Assembly: GCF_007858435.1 (NCBI RefSeq)
Contig: NZ_VIGW01000010.1
Span: 1-64,000 of the forward strand
DNA from: Tsukamurella asaccharolytica
GTDB lineage: Bacteria; Actinomycetota; Actinomycetes; Mycobacteriales; Mycobacteriaceae
Reading direction: 5' to 3'
DNA length: 64,000 nt
Position numbers and translations under genes: made by a program. The notes under the pieces were generated by a model. It was given only the letters and a program-made list of their open reading frames with translations. It did not search any database and was not told where the DNA came from. Positions 21,092 to 30,161 of this stretch are shown here, one piece after another. The number at the start of each line of letters is the position of its first letter. The first letter of the stretch is position 1.

Positions 21092-21886
21092 CTAGTCGAT
21101 CTGTCCGACCGGGGTCCGCTTCTCGGCTTGGAAGGCGTCCTCGGCGCGGCCGCGCGCCCAGTATCCGGAGATCGAGATGCGCTCGCGCGGTACCGCGAGC
21201 TCACGCAGGATCTTGCGGATCGCCTTGATCGACTCGCGCTCGCCGTGCGCGAAGACGTGCGCGCTCGCGCTGTCCGCGGGCCAGTCCGCGACGGCCACCT
21301 GGCGTGCGAGGAAGTCGACGTCGGCGAGGTCCGGGTTCACCGCCCACCGCACGTCCACGCCCGCCGGTGCCGTCAACGCGATCCGGTCGGCGTTGCTTTC
21401 AACCTCGATGATCGCCGCGCCCCGCGCCGCGGCGGGCAGCGCCTCGAGCGCCGACGCGATCGCGGGCACCGCCGAGAGGTCGCCGGCGAACAGGTGCCAG
21501 GCGGCCTCCGGGTCGGGCGAGTAGGCGCCGCCGGGGCCCATGAGCGTGATCGTGTCGCCGGCCCGGGCGCGCTGCGCCCAGGGGCCCGCCAGTCCCTCGT
21601 CGCCGTGCACGACGAAGTCGAGGGCGATCCGGCGCTCGGCGCGATCGAAGGACCGGACGGTGTAGGTGCGCGTCACGTCGCCGAAAGCGAGCTTGACGTA
21701 CGCGTCCGTGCTGGGCAGGCCCGGAAGGTCGGGGTCGCCGAAGGAGGCGAGGCATTCGCCCTCGGCGATCACCCGGACCAGGTGTACGCCGATCCTCTCG
21801 GTGCGCGCGACAGTGACCTCGTAGGTCGGGCGCGGGCGGCGGACGGGAGCAGTGTTGTCGGTGCGGGTTTCAGTCACGGTCTCCAC
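21092..21886 (-). CDS. Siderophore-interacting protein (FAD-dependent ferric reductase)
   Basis: A 264-residue SIP/ViuB-family flavoprotein. An N-terminal FAD-binding barrel contains the RTYTVRSFD motif (about 74-82) and LDFVVHGDEGLAGPW; the C-terminal NAD(P)H-binding domain contains WHLFAGDLSAVPAI and VFAHGERESI. Such proteins reduce ferric siderophores in the cytosol to release iron. An iron-box-like sequence at 21902-21920 just upstream supports control by an IdeR/DtxR repressor. It is a single gene; no siderophore synthesis or uptake genes are adjacent. Confidence 0.92.
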   Translation of the reverse strand: METVTETRTDNTAPVRRPRPTYEVTVARTERIGVHLVRVIAEGECLASFGDPDLPGLPSTDAYVKLAFGDVTRTYTVRSFDRAERRIALDFVVHGDEGLAGPWAQRARAGDTITLMGPGGAYSPDPEAAWHLFAGDLSAVPAIASALEALPAAARGAAIIEVESNADRIALTAPAGVDVRWAVNPDLADVDFLARQVAVADWPADSASAHVFAHGERESIKAIRKILRELAVPRERISISGYWARGRAEDAFQAEKRTPVGQID

Positions 21887-21901
21887 CGTACTCCGCGAGA
21901 G

Positions 21902-21920
21902 TTAGGGTAGCCTACGTCTC
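21902..21920 (-). promoter_or_regulatory. Iron box (IdeR/DtxR operator) of the SIP gene
   Basis: The plus strand reads TTAGGGTAGCCTACGTCTC, which matches the 19-bp IdeR consensus TTAGGTTAGCCTAACCTAA at 12 positions, almost all in the left half and centre. It lies 15 bp upstream of the start of the siderophore-interacting gene, and a TAGGCT -10 on the minus strand overlaps it. Repression in iron-rich cells is inferred. Confidence 0.65.
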
Positions 21921-21985
21921 ACAGTGGAAAGTTTGCCACTCAAACTGCTCCGAACCGGGTCGGGCGAGGGCTAGCATTTCCTTGC

Positions 21986-23356
21986 ATGAGTGCAGATGTT
22001 ACGAACGGCAAGCAACTTCGCAAGCGCGTCTCGCGTTCCGCCCAGGCGGGGTTCACTCCCGACGGCCGCGATCCCGTCGACATCATCCGGGAGCAGAACA
22101 GCACCCGCATCCAGGAACTGGTGCCCGTGCGGATGTCGCGCATGCTGCACTCGCCGTTCTCCTTCTACCGCGGCGGCGCGGCGCTGATGGCGCACGATCT
22201 GGCGGGCGAGGCGAACACCGGCGTCACCGTCATGAGCTGCGGCGACGCGCACATCTCCAACTTCGGCCTGTTCGCCTCCCCGGAACGTCGGCAGTTGTTC
22301 GACGTCAACGACTTCGACGAGGCGGGCAACGCCCCGTGGGAGTGGGACGTCAAACGGCTCGCGGCCAGCGTCATGATCGCCGCGCGGGAGAACAACTACA
22401 CCGATGACCAGGCGCGGAGCGCCGTGGTCACGGCGACGGGCGCCTACCGCACCACCCTCGCGAGCCTGCTGGAGCAGGGCGCGGTCGACCGCTTCTACGT
22501 GTCCGTCGACGTCGATCGGCTCACCGCGCAGGCCGCCGGAGACAAGTCGCTCCAGGACCTCATCGAGCAGACCGCGAAGAAGGCCCGCAAGCACACCTCC
22601 GCGCGCATGGTCGAGAAGATCACCGCCGCCGGCGACGACGGCGAGCTGCACATCGTGGCAGACCCGCCGACCCTAGTGCCCGCCCCGGCGAAGCTCGTCG
22701 AGGGGTTCGAGGGCCTCTACGGGAAGTACCTGGACAGCCTCCGCCCCGATGCGGCCCAGCTGCTGGGGCAGTTCCGCGTGCTCGACTGGGCGCTGCGCGT
22801 CGTCGGCGTCGGTAGTGTCGGCACCCGCTGCTTCATCGTCCTGCTCGGGCGGGACGTCCCGGGCGGCGGCACCGAGACCCTCTTCCTGCAGGTCAAGGAG
22901 GCCGCGGAGTCCGTGCTGCAGACCTACGGGAAGCGCGGCCCGTCGACGATGCCGCCCCGCGCGCCGCAGAGCGGGGCGCAGGCCTGGCGCGTGGTCGCCG
23001 GACAACAGATCCTGCAGGCGCAATCCGACGCCTTCCTCGGGTACACGCCCACACTGCGCGACAAGGACTTCTACTGGCGCCAGTTCCGCGACATGAAGGG
23101 ATCCGTCGCCCCGGAGCTACTCACCCACGACCAGTTCGAGCAGTACGGCCAGGCCTGCGCCGCGATCCTGGCCCGCGCGCACGCACAGTCGCCGGGATCG
23201 GCCGCTGTCTCGCAGTACCTGGGCAAGTCGACGGAGTTCGAGGAGGCCATCGCGACGTTCGCGGCGGCCTACGCCGATCAGAACGAAAAGGACTACGCCG
23301 CAGTGCAGGCCGCCGTTAAGGCGGGTGTCCTGCCCTGCGCGGAGGAGGGCGTCTGA
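21986..23356 (+). CDS. DUF2252 family protein
   Basis: A 456-residue protein of the DUF2252 family, recognised by RMLHSPFSFYRGGA near residue 51, the SCGDAHISNFG motif and FDVNDFDEAGNAPWEWDVKR. The HGD-like and D-x-N-D-F-D motifs recall the kinase/phosphotransferase fold, but I know of no defined reaction. It has no signal peptide. A TAGCAT -10 at 21972-21977 lies only 8 bp before the ATG, so the mRNA is probably leaderless. The neighbours are divergent or unrelated, so context does not help. Confidence 0.88.
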   Translation: MSADVTNGKQLRKRVSRSAQAGFTPDGRDPVDIIREQNSTRIQELVPVRMSRMLHSPFSFYRGGAALMAHDLAGEANTGVTVMSCGDAHISNFGLFASPERRQLFDVNDFDEAGNAPWEWDVKRLAASVMIAARENNYTDDQARSAVVTATGAYRTTLASLLEQGAVDRFYVSVDVDRLTAQAAGDKSLQDLIEQTAKKARKHTSARMVEKITAAGDDGELHIVADPPTLVPAPAKLVEGFEGLYGKYLDSLRPDAAQLLGQFRVLDWALRVVGVGSVGTRCFIVLLGRDVPGGGTETLFLQVKEAAESVLQTYGKRGPSTMPPRAPQSGAQAWRVVAGQQILQAQSDAFLGYTPTLRDKDFYWRQFRDMKGSVAPELLTHDQFEQYGQACAAILARAHAQSPGSAAVSQYLGKSTEFEEAIATFAAAYADQNEKDYAAVQAAVKAGVLPCAEEGV

Positions 23357-23423
23357 AGTCTTAGCGCGACCTTGACGGTACCGGGCCTTCCGCGCGCGTC
23401 CCGGCCCGCGTAGACCGGTAGGC

Positions 23424-23906
23424 GTGACTCTGATGGAGGTACTGCCCTCACTCGCCCGCGCCGGCATCGCCCGGTCCTTCGACCCCACGATCTGGCCCGA
23501 GGGCACCGCGATGGACGGCGACGACGTCCTCATCGCCGGCGTCCCTTCGGCCGCGCTGGCAGGCGGGGCACCGTCGACCTACCCCGTGGTGGTGAGCCGG
23601 ATCAGCCGGCTCGTGCGCTCCGGACCGGTGGTCCTCTGCGATGTCGTCGGGGAGCTCCCGCCGCACGCGAGCCTCGCCGACGTGGCCTGGCCCGGGGTCC
23701 GCCTCGCGGGGGCACGCATGCGACAGCTGCTGGTTCGCGGCGCCGACGGTACGCGGCTCGCGGCCCGGGTCGAGGTTCCCGTCGACGTCCCGGTCGACGC
23801 GCCGATCGCCCTCGCGCTGACGCTGCCGCACGGCCTCTCGACGCCCGGTGCCCGCTCCTTCTGGCCGGAGGCGTGCGCCCACCGCAGCTTCGGGCGCCTG
23901 GCCTGA
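23424..23906 (+). CDS. Hypothetical protein
   Basis: A 160-residue protein that I do not recognise. It is rich in Val, Ala and Pro with several short beta-strand-like stretches, and ends in a basic tail with one cysteine near residue 150. No membrane helix, signal peptide or known motif is visible. The GTG at 23424 has no clear ribosome site; an in-frame ATG at 23433 is equally possible. It stands between the DUF2252 gene and the phosphatase gene, separated from both by short gaps. Codon use looks like that of its neighbours, so the frame is likely real. Confidence 0.6.
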   Translation: MTLMEVLPSLARAGIARSFDPTIWPEGTAMDGDDVLIAGVPSAALAGGAPSTYPVVVSRISRLVRSGPVVLCDVVGELPPHASLADVAWPGVRLAGARMRQLLVRGADGTRLAARVEVPVDVPVDAPIALALTLPHGLSTPGARSFWPEACAHRSFGRLA

Positions 23907-23952
23907 GCGGCGTCACCGTCGGGGCGAGCGCCGCGTCGATTAGGCTCGGGCC

Positions 23953-24687
23953 GTGCACAACTTCCGCGACGTGGCCGGTGCGGACGGCTACGCGGCCGAC
24001 GGGGGCCGGATGCGCCGCGGCCTGCTCTTCCGCTCCAGCGTCCTCGACGCCGATTCGATCGATCCCGCCCGGTTGGCGCAGGCCCGCCTCGCGGACGTCT
24101 TCGACCTTCGCATGACGGCGGAGGTGACGCCGAAGCCCGACGTCGTTCCCGACGGTGCGCGGTACGTGCGGCTCAACGTGATCGGTGACGACGTGGAGCT
24201 CGGCGCGCTGGATCCCGCGTCGTTCACGGACGCCGACGGCGCCCGCGAGCTGCTGACGGACGTCTACCGGATGTTCGTCAGCGAGGAGAACGCCCGCACG
24301 CAGTTCGCGGCGCTGGTCCGTGCGGTCGCCGCCGAGGACCGGCCGCAGGTCTTCCACTGCACCGCGGGCAAGGACCGCACCGGCTGGGCTGCGGCGATCG
24401 TGCAGCGAATCCTCGGCGTCTCGCCCGACGACGTGATGGCCGATTACCTGCTCACCAACGACTACTCCGCCGCGGTGATCGAGAGGATCGCCGCGGCCGC
24501 GGCCGCCGAGCGGGGTGAGGCGATCGGGGAGGCCGCCCGGGTGCTCGCCGGCGTCTTTCCCGAGGCGCTGACCGCAGCGTTCGACGAGGCCGACGCCCGG
24601 TACGGCGGGTTCGATGCCTATGTCCGCGACGGGCTCAGGATCGATGACGCCGTCGTCGCCCGGCTGCGCGCGAAGCTCGTCGGCTAG
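23953..24687 (+). CDS. Tyrosine/dual-specificity phosphatase, PtpB-like
   Basis: A 244-residue phosphatase of the family that includes M. tuberculosis PtpB. The P-loop HCTAGKDRTG has nucleophile C136 and arginine R142, with K140 and D141 following the PtpB pattern. The N-terminal NFRDVAG motif is typical. PtpB-type enzymes act on phosphotyrosine and phosphoinositides; the substrate here is unknown. It lacks a signal peptide. A TAGGCT -10 at 23941-23946 ends 6 bp before the GTG, suggesting a leaderless message. Confidence 0.9.
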   Translation: MHNFRDVAGADGYAADGGRMRRGLLFRSSVLDADSIDPARLAQARLADVFDLRMTAEVTPKPDVVPDGARYVRLNVIGDDVELGALDPASFTDADGARELLTDVYRMFVSEENARTQFAALVRAVAAEDRPQVFHCTAGKDRTGWAAAIVQRILGVSPDDVMADYLLTNDYSAAVIERIAAAAAAERGEAIGEAARVLAGVFPEALTAAFDEADARYGGFDAYVRDGLRIDDAVVARLRAKLVG

Positions 24688-24703
24688 CGCTGAGCCGGAG
24701 CAG

Positions 24704-25162
24704 CTAGCCGAGCGTGCGGCCGCGAGTGGAGAACCGTCCGTCCTCCTGCGTGAAGCCGGCGGAGTCGACGGAACACTCCAGCCCGTTGTCGCGCAGCGCG
24801 GTGCAGGACGCGCCGTGCACCGACAGCCGGGCGCCCTCGGGAAGGGTGCGGGGGCGCTCCTGCACGGTCAGGGTGTCGAGGTAACGCCAGCCGCGGTCCG
24901 TGACTTCCACGGCCTCGGGCCGGACGCTCCGGCCCTTGACCGTGATCCGGGTGCCCGCGGGGGCGGAGACGCCGCACCGCACGGTGGTCGGATCGGCCTG
25001 GATGGTGCAGACCCGCTTGGTGCCGTCGTAGTGGTAGAGGAAGGCGTATCCGCCGCCCTCGACGCGGTAACGGTCGGCGTCCACCGCCGGTTCCGCGGCC
25101 GCGGGCAGCGCGACCACGAAGGAGGCGGCGACGATCGTCGACACCAGCAGTGCACGCTTCAT
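24704..25162 (-). CDS. Small secreted hypothetical protein
   Basis: A 152-residue protein with a clear Sec signal peptide (MKRALLVSTIVAASF, cleavage likely after the AAA near residue 24). The mature part has four cysteines, which could form two disulfides outside the cell, and beta-rich sequence. The start was set at the second ATG because the basic residues then sit next to the hydrophobic core; the first ATG adds three residues. I recognise no family. It is convergent with the phosphatase gene and follows the sugar dehydrogenase gene on the same strand after 39 bp. Confidence 0.75.
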   Translation of the reverse strand: MKRALLVSTIVAASFVVALPAAAEPAVDADRYRVEGGGYAFLYHYDGTKRVCTIQADPTTVRCGVSAPAGTRITVKGRSVRPEAVEVTDRGWRYLDTLTVQERPRTLPEGARLSVHGASCTALRDNGLECSVDSAGFTQEDGRFSTRGRTLG

Positions 25163-25201
25163 AGCCGTCACTGTACCGCGCAGACAGCGCAGGTAGCAGG
25201 G

Positions 25202-26296
25202 CTAACTTCCGCTCACCCGCACGATGCGATCGTCGCCGGGGCGCGGGTCGCCGCGCCCGTCGGTGTTGTTGGTGAGGATCCAGGCGGAGCCGTCGGGAGC
25301 GCGCACCACGTCGCGCAGCCGACCGAGGGATCTGCCGAGCTGCTCGCTCGCCGTGTCGGTCGCGGCGAGCGGGACCGTCCGCAGCCGCTCGCCCCGCAGG
25401 TTGGCGACGAGCAGATTCGATCCCACGACGGCGATCCCGCTCGGGCTCGCCGCCGACGGCGCCCACTGCTGCAGCGGGTCGACGAAGCCTGCGCGCCGCC
25501 CGATGCCCTCGACCTCCGGCCAGCCGTAGTTGGCGCCCGGGCGGATGAGGTTCAGCTCGTCCCAGGTGTTCTGGCCGAACTCGCTCGCGTACAGCGCACC
25601 GTCGGGCGCCCATGCCAGTCCCTGCGCGTTCCGGTGACCCAGGCTGTAGACGAGGCTGTCGGGGAACGGGTTGTCCGCGGGCCGCGCCCCGTCGGGCGTC
25701 ATCCGCAGGATCTTCCCGCCGAGGGATCGGGGGTCCTGCGCGTCGTCGGGTCGCCCCGCGTCGCCGACGGTGGCGTACAGCATCCCGTCGGGCCCGAAGG
25801 CGATGCGCCCGCCGTTGTGGACCGACGCGGCCGGTAGACCGGTCAGAATCGTGCGCGCCGGCCCGAGGCTGCGCGCTCCCGGGGCGCCCCGCAGCGGCAT
25901 GCGGGCGATCCGGTTGTCCGTTGCGGTGGTGAAGTAGGCGAACAGGTCGCCGTCGCGGATCGCGATGCCCAGCAGGCCGCCCTCGCCGCGCGCCGCGACG
26001 CCGTCGATCAGGCCGACCTCGCGTGGCCCGCCCTCGACGATCTCGACGATCCGGCCGCGGTCCCGCTCGCTGACCAGCGGAGCACCGTCGGCGAAGGCGA
26101 TCGACCAGGGCGCGTCGAGACCCGTCGCGATCGTGGTCTCCGAGCCTGTGCTCTGCGAGCCCGTGTTCTCCGGGCGCGGGCCGGCGCTCGCGCTCGTCTC
26201 TGCGGTGTCCGACGGTGCGCCGCCCCCGCACGCCGTGACTGTCAGGGCCGCGAGCAGCGCGATCGCGGTACTTCGGCGTCGAAGTGGGGTACGCAT
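25202..26296 (-). CDS. PQQ-dependent sugar dehydrogenase-like lipoprotein
   Basis: A 364-residue protein of the soluble glucose/sorbosone dehydrogenase family. An N-terminal lipoprotein signal ends at C23 (TVTAC), so it is anchored outside the cell. The beta-propeller contains motifs such as LDAPWSIAFADG, GEGGLLGIA, HNGGRIAFGPDGMLYATVGD, GHRNAQGLAWAPDG and ANYGWPEVEG. Relatives oxidise sugars with PQQ, though many actinobacterial members have no proven substrate. No PQQ biosynthesis genes are present. Its promoter region faces the tRNA gene. Confidence 0.88.
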   Translation of the reverse strand: MRTPLRRRSTAIALLAALTVTACGGGAPSDTAETSASAGPRPENTGSQSTGSETTIATGLDAPWSIAFADGAPLVSERDRGRIVEIVEGGPREVGLIDGVAARGEGGLLGIAIRDGDLFAYFTTATDNRIARMPLRGAPGARSLGPARTILTGLPAASVHNGGRIAFGPDGMLYATVGDAGRPDDAQDPRSLGGKILRMTPDGARPADNPFPDSLVYSLGHRNAQGLAWAPDGALYASEFGQNTWDELNLIRPGANYGWPEVEGIGRRAGFVDPLQQWAPSAASPSGIAVVGSNLLVANLRGERLRTVPLAATDTASEQLGRSLGRLRDVVRAPDGSAWILTNNTDGRGDPRPGDDRIVRVSGS

Positions 26297-26452
26297 GCGT
26301 CCATAATAGGGAGGAACGTCCGATTCGTACCGCGATGCGACGGCCGGTGGCGCCTGACTGTGCGCGTGGGCGGGCTCCCGGGTCCGTGGGCAGGCGATTT
26401 CTCCTCGGCGCGGCGCATGGGGTAATCTCCTACAGCACCGCGAGAGCGGCCA

Positions 26453-26529
<77 letters not shown>

Positions 26530-26530
26530 G

Positions 26531-26565
26531 AAGTCCCGAGACACACAGTTTCTCGGGACTTTTTT
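26531..26565 (+). terminator. Intrinsic terminator of tRNA-Pro
   Basis: A perfect 11-bp stem (AAGTCCCGAGA at 26531-26541 with 26551-26561) and 9-nt loop is followed by a run of T (26560-26565). It begins one base after the tRNA CCA end. This is the one canonical U-tract terminator in the window. Confidence 0.94.
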
Positions 26566-26629
26566 GGTCCCCGGGCGATGTCCTGGCCGCCCAGGGAATC
26601 GCTCGCGGTCGGGCGAGGTTGGCCCTGGC

Positions 26630-27352
26630 ATGGGCGACGAACGGGAGAACGCGCACGCACTGTGGGTCTTCGCGCATCCGCGAGGAGACTCGCTCAACGC
26701 CACGCTCCGCGATGCGGGGGTGGCGCGGCTGCGGGCGGACGGCTGGTCGGTGGACGTCGCCGACCTCTACGCGGAGGGTTTCGACCCGGTCCTGGTCGAC
26801 GAGGGCGGGGACGACGTCCGCGCCGAGCAGTGCCGACTCCTCGCCGCGGATCTCGTGGTCCTGCAGTTCCCCCTCTGGTGGTACGGACCACCGGCCATGC
26901 TCAAGGGCTGGATCGACCGAGTCTTCGAGCGCGGCTTCGCCTACGACGTGCCCGACCCGGCTACCGGCCGCAACCGCAAATACGGCGACGGCGGCCTCGT
27001 CGGCCGCCGGGCGCTCGCCGTGGTCACCGCGGGCGACCGCGCCGACTCGATCTCGGCGCGCGGGATCAGCGGCGACGTCGAGGACCTGTTCTGGCCCTTG
27101 CTGCACGGCACGTTCTGGTACACGGGCATGGAGGCGCTTGCGCCGCATCTCATCACGGACGTCCACGGCATCGACGCCGACGGGGTGCGCCGCGTGGCCG
27201 GGATCCTCGCCGAGCGGCTCGGCACCGTCGGGACCGAGGAGCCGATCCCGTACCTTCCCATGACGGAGGAGTATTACGACCACTCGATCGCGCTCCATCC
27301 GCACGTCGCGGCGGGGCTGGTGGGAGGGTCGGCGCACCGGCACCGGTCTTAG
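26630..27352 (+). CDS. Flavodoxin-fold NAD(P)H quinone oxidoreductase
   Basis: A 240-residue protein of the NQO1/MdaB/KefF family. It shows the ALWVFAHPRGDSLN start, the FPLWWYGPPAMLKGWIDRVFERGFAY flavin/dimer region (quoted in part: LWWYGPPAMLKGWIDRV) near residues 84-100, and a later GTFWYTGM segment. Such enzymes transfer two electrons from NAD(P)H through FMN or FAD to quinones or other acceptors. The ATG was chosen because the sequence before it is tRNA and terminator. The physiological acceptor is not shown. It precedes an F420-type nitroreductase-like gene, so both may serve redox defence, which is inference. Confidence 0.87.
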   Translation: MGDERENAHALWVFAHPRGDSLNATLRDAGVARLRADGWSVDVADLYAEGFDPVLVDEGGDDVRAEQCRLLAADLVVLQFPLWWYGPPAMLKGWIDRVFERGFAYDVPDPATGRNRKYGDGGLVGRRALAVVTAGDRADSISARGISGDVEDLFWPLLHGTFWYTGMEALAPHLITDVHGIDADGVRRVAGILAERLGTVGTEEPIPYLPMTEEYYDHSIALHPHVAAGLVGGSAHRHRS

Positions 27353-27418
27353 CCCGTGGACGGCGGCGAACGGAACGCGGTGGATTGCTCCTGGCACTTC
27401 GCCGTGCATGATGGGCGT

Positions 27419-27871
27419 ATGAGTCTTTCGGACAAGGCTGCTGAGCTCGGCGCGTGGGGCCTCGAGAACGGCCATCGCGCCCTGCTCGCGATCACGGGCG
27501 GACGGTTCCCGAAGCGCGTACTCGGGATGCAGACGCTGGAGCTGCACACCATCGGCCGCACGTCCGGGCAGCGCCGGTCGACGATGCTCACCGCGCCGAT
27601 CTACGAGCCCGACCGCGTGGTGGTGGTCGCATCCAAGGGCGGGCACTCCGACAACCCGGACTGGTACAAGAACCTGGCGGCGAACCCCGACGTGGAGATC
27701 ACCGTCGACGAGGTCACCAGCACGTGGACGGCCACAGCGGCCAGCGCCGATGAGAAGTCGCAGCTCTGGCCGCGGATCACCAAGGCCTACAGCGGCTACG
27801 AGGGGTACCAGAAACGCACCGACCGCGACATCCCCGTCGTGGTGCTCACCCCGCGCCGGATCACCGGCTGA
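27419..27871 (+). CDS. Deazaflavin (F420)-dependent nitroreductase family protein
   Basis: A 150-residue protein of the DDN/DUF385 family. The core LHTIGRTSGQRRSTMLTAPI and the SDNPDWYKNLAANPDVEI segment are hallmark features. M. tuberculosis members bind coenzyme F420 and reduce quinones or nitroimidazoles; which applies here is unknown. The ATG at 27419 gives the usual family length. It follows the quinone oxidoreductase by 66 bp on the same strand and is convergent with the next gene. Confidence 0.88.
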   Translation: MSLSDKAAELGAWGLENGHRALLAITGGRFPKRVLGMQTLELHTIGRTSGQRRSTMLTAPIYEPDRVVVVASKGGHSDNPDWYKNLAANPDVEITVDEVTSTWTATAASADEKSQLWPRITKAYSGYEGYQKRTDRDIPVVVLTPRRITG

Positions 27872-27926
27872 CGCGCTTCGACCCGGCGCGCGGGCTGCGT
27901 GGACCGCACCCGCGCGCACCCGCCGA

Positions 27927-28496
27927 TCATTTCCCGAACGCGGGGTCCCGGCCGATGAACGCCATCAGCGAGGTGACCTCGTCGGTCCCGTCCGGCACCG
28001 GGATCGGCGCGCCGAACTGCCCCGACTCCTGCAGCATCGGCCCCATCGACTCGAGGCCGCCGCGCAGCACCCGGGCGAACGCCGGGTCGAGGTCCGGGGT
28101 GATCCCGTTCGAGCGTGCGAGGTCCCAGGTATGCATGAAGACGTCGGCCGTGTAGAACTGGTCGATCAGCGCATCGAGCTGCTTGTCCCCGAACATCTGC
28201 GTGGTGAGCACCCGCGAGGCGTCCGGCGCGTCGAGCAGCGCCTGCACCGCCTCGGTGAGCTGGCCGAAGGCCGCCGCCGGTTCCGCCGCGTCCGACGGCG
28301 CGCCGGGCAGTTCCACCCCGTTCATCGCGAGGAATCCGGGGAGCCATTCGACGAGGTGGCCGACCACCTCGCGCGCCGTCCATTCCGGGACGGGGGTCTG
28401 CGCGTCCCAATCGGTGATCGCGCCGGCGACCCCGGCGAAGGTCGCGGCTGCGGAGCGGTGGCGTTCGGCGGGGGAGAGCGTGCTGAGTTCGGTCAT
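27927..28496 (-). CDS. TIGR03086-type metal-binding protein (DinB/maleylpyruvate isomerase-like)
   Basis: A 189-residue helical protein with WTAREVVGHLVEWLPGFLA, a conserved histidine helix, and ADVFMHTWDLARSNG, which matches TIGR03086 family proteins with a DinB-like four-helix fold. Two or three histidines (near residues 47, 139 and others) probably bind a divalent metal. Some relatives use mycothiol; no reaction can be claimed here. The ATG start fits the family N-terminus (LSPAERH). It is divergent from the M28 peptidase gene over 118 bp. Confidence 0.8.
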   Translation of the reverse strand: MTELSTLSPAERHRSAAATFAGVAGAITDWDAQTPVPEWTAREVVGHLVEWLPGFLAMNGVELPGAPSDAAEPAAAFGQLTEAVQALLDAPDASRVLTTQMFGDKQLDALIDQFYTADVFMHTWDLARSNGITPDLDPAFARVLRGGLESMGPMLQESGQFGAPIPVPDGTDEVTSLMAFIGRDPAFGK

Positions 28497-28614
28497 GAGG
28501 TCACTCTGGCACGCTGCGGTCGACGGTGTGCTCCGGTTCGGCCGCTCGATGTCGATCGGATCAGTGTGCTCGTTCACCTCGCAATCGCCCTCCGTTATGT
28601 ATCTAATAAGGAGC

Positions 28615-30096
28615 ATGTTGCACAGGCGAAAGATGTCCACCACCGTCCGGGTCGTCAGCGCGCTGACAGCCGTGAGCCTCGTCGCGGCCGGCTGCGGCAC
28701 CTCGAGCGATGATGCGGCCCCGTCGAGCACGGCGGCGGGCTCGTCGTCGAAGGCGGCGCCCAGCAGCGTCGACCGGCCCGCGCCCGCCGGTGCTGCGGAC
28801 GACGCGGGGGCGACCGAGAAGGCGCGCGCTCTCGCCGACGCCGTCACGCTCGACGGCGCCGTCAAGCACCTGGAGGCGTTCCAGGACATCGCGAACCGCA
28901 ACGGCGGGAACCGCGCGCTGGGCTCGCCCGGCTACGAGCAGAGCGTCGAGTACGCCGAGAAGGTGCTCCGCGACGCCGGCTACACCCCACAGCGCCAGGA
29001 GTTCTCGACGTCCGTCTGGTCCGCCTCGAGGGTCGACGTCCAGGCCGGTGGTGCCCCCGTGAAGGCCGCTGCCCTCTCGTTCTCCGGCGCCACCGAGGGC
29101 ACCGTGACGGCCAAGGCCGTCGTCACAGGGAAGCGCGGCTGCACCGCCGCCGACCTGGAGAAGGTCACCGCGGGCTCGATCGCGGTCGTGCAGCGCGGCG
29201 ACTGCACCTTCGGTGACAAGTACAAGACCGCCGCCGCCAAGGGTGCGAAGGCCCTCGTCATCACCAACAATCAGGCGGGCGACTGGAAGGGCGGCACGCT
29301 CGGCCTCGACGACGGGGCGTCCATCGCCGTCGTCGGCGTCGCGCAGGACGCGCCGATCGCGGACGGCCAGGACCTCACGCTCACGGTTGACGCCAAGACC
29401 GAGAAGGCCAAGACCTGGAACATCCTGGCGGAGACCACGAAGGGCGACGACGGATCCGTCCAGATGGTGGGAGCGCACCTCGACGGCGTCACCGAGGGCC
29501 CCGGCATCAACGACAACGGCACGGGCTCCGCCGCGGTACTGGAGACGGCCGCCAAGCTCGGCGCGAACGCCGACGTCAAGAACAAGGTCCGGTTCGCGCT
29601 GTGGGGCGCCGAGGAGGAGGGCCTCGTCGGCTCGGAGCACTACGTCACGGCACTGAGCGAGGACCAGGCCTCGAAGATCAAGCGCTACCTCAACTTCGAC
29701 ATGCTCGGCTCACCCAACGGTGGCTACTTCACCTTCGACGGCGACGGCTCGTCCAAGCTCGAGGGCGGTGCCGGCCCCGCCGGCTCCGGCGTGATCGAGC
29801 AGGTCTTCCGGAACTACTTCGCGTGGCGGGGCGTGCCCGTCGAGGCCTCCGCGTTCGACGGTCGCTCGGACTACGGGCCCTTCAAGGAGGTCGGCATCGC
29901 CTCCGGCGGCATGGACACGGGTGCGGACGGCACCAAGACCCAGGAGCAGCAGCGTCAGTGGGGCGGCACCGTCGGCGAGATCTTCGACCCGAACTACCAC
30001 AGCCCGCGCGACACGATCGAGAACGTCAACCGCGATATGTACCGCGTCTCGCTCGGCTCGGTGGGCTGGTCGACGGCGTACTTCGCGGCGCTCTGA
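28615..30096 (+). CDS. M28 family aminopeptidase lipoprotein with PA domain (LpqL-like)
   Basis: A 493-residue extracellular zinc aminopeptidase. The lipobox ends at C27 (LVAAGC). A Ser/Ala-rich linker is followed by a protease-associated domain (about 150-250) and the M28 catalytic domain. Zinc ligands and catalytic residues match Streptomyces aminopeptidase motifs: GAHLDGVTEGPGINDNGTG, WGAEEEGLVG, NFDMLGSPNG and YHSPRDT. It probably releases N-terminal residues from peptides outside the cell. An AAGGAG site lies almost against the ATG; TTG 28618 or ATG 28633 could also serve. An A/T-rich promoter-like stretch is at 28596-28608. Confidence 0.9.
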   Translation: MLHRRKMSTTVRVVSALTAVSLVAAGCGTSSDDAAPSSTAAGSSSKAAPSSVDRPAPAGAADDAGATEKARALADAVTLDGAVKHLEAFQDIANRNGGNRALGSPGYEQSVEYAEKVLRDAGYTPQRQEFSTSVWSASRVDVQAGGAPVKAAALSFSGATEGTVTAKAVVTGKRGCTAADLEKVTAGSIAVVQRGDCTFGDKYKTAAAKGAKALVITNNQAGDWKGGTLGLDDGASIAVVGVAQDAPIADGQDLTLTVDAKTEKAKTWNILAETTKGDDGSVQMVGAHLDGVTEGPGINDNGTGSAAVLETAAKLGANADVKNKVRFALWGAEEEGLVGSEHYVTALSEDQASKIKRYLNFDMLGSPNGGYFTFDGDGSSKLEGGAGPAGSGVIEQVFRNYFAWRGVPVEASAFDGRSDYGPFKEVGIASGGMDTGADGTKTQEQQRQWGGTVGEIFDPNYHSPRDTIENVNRDMYRVSLGSVGWSTAYFAAL

Positions 30097-30161
30097 GCCG
30101 GCGCGAGCGGCAGCGGTAGTCTCGACTGCGCAAGCGGTCGAGCGTCGAGTGCGGAGGTCAC

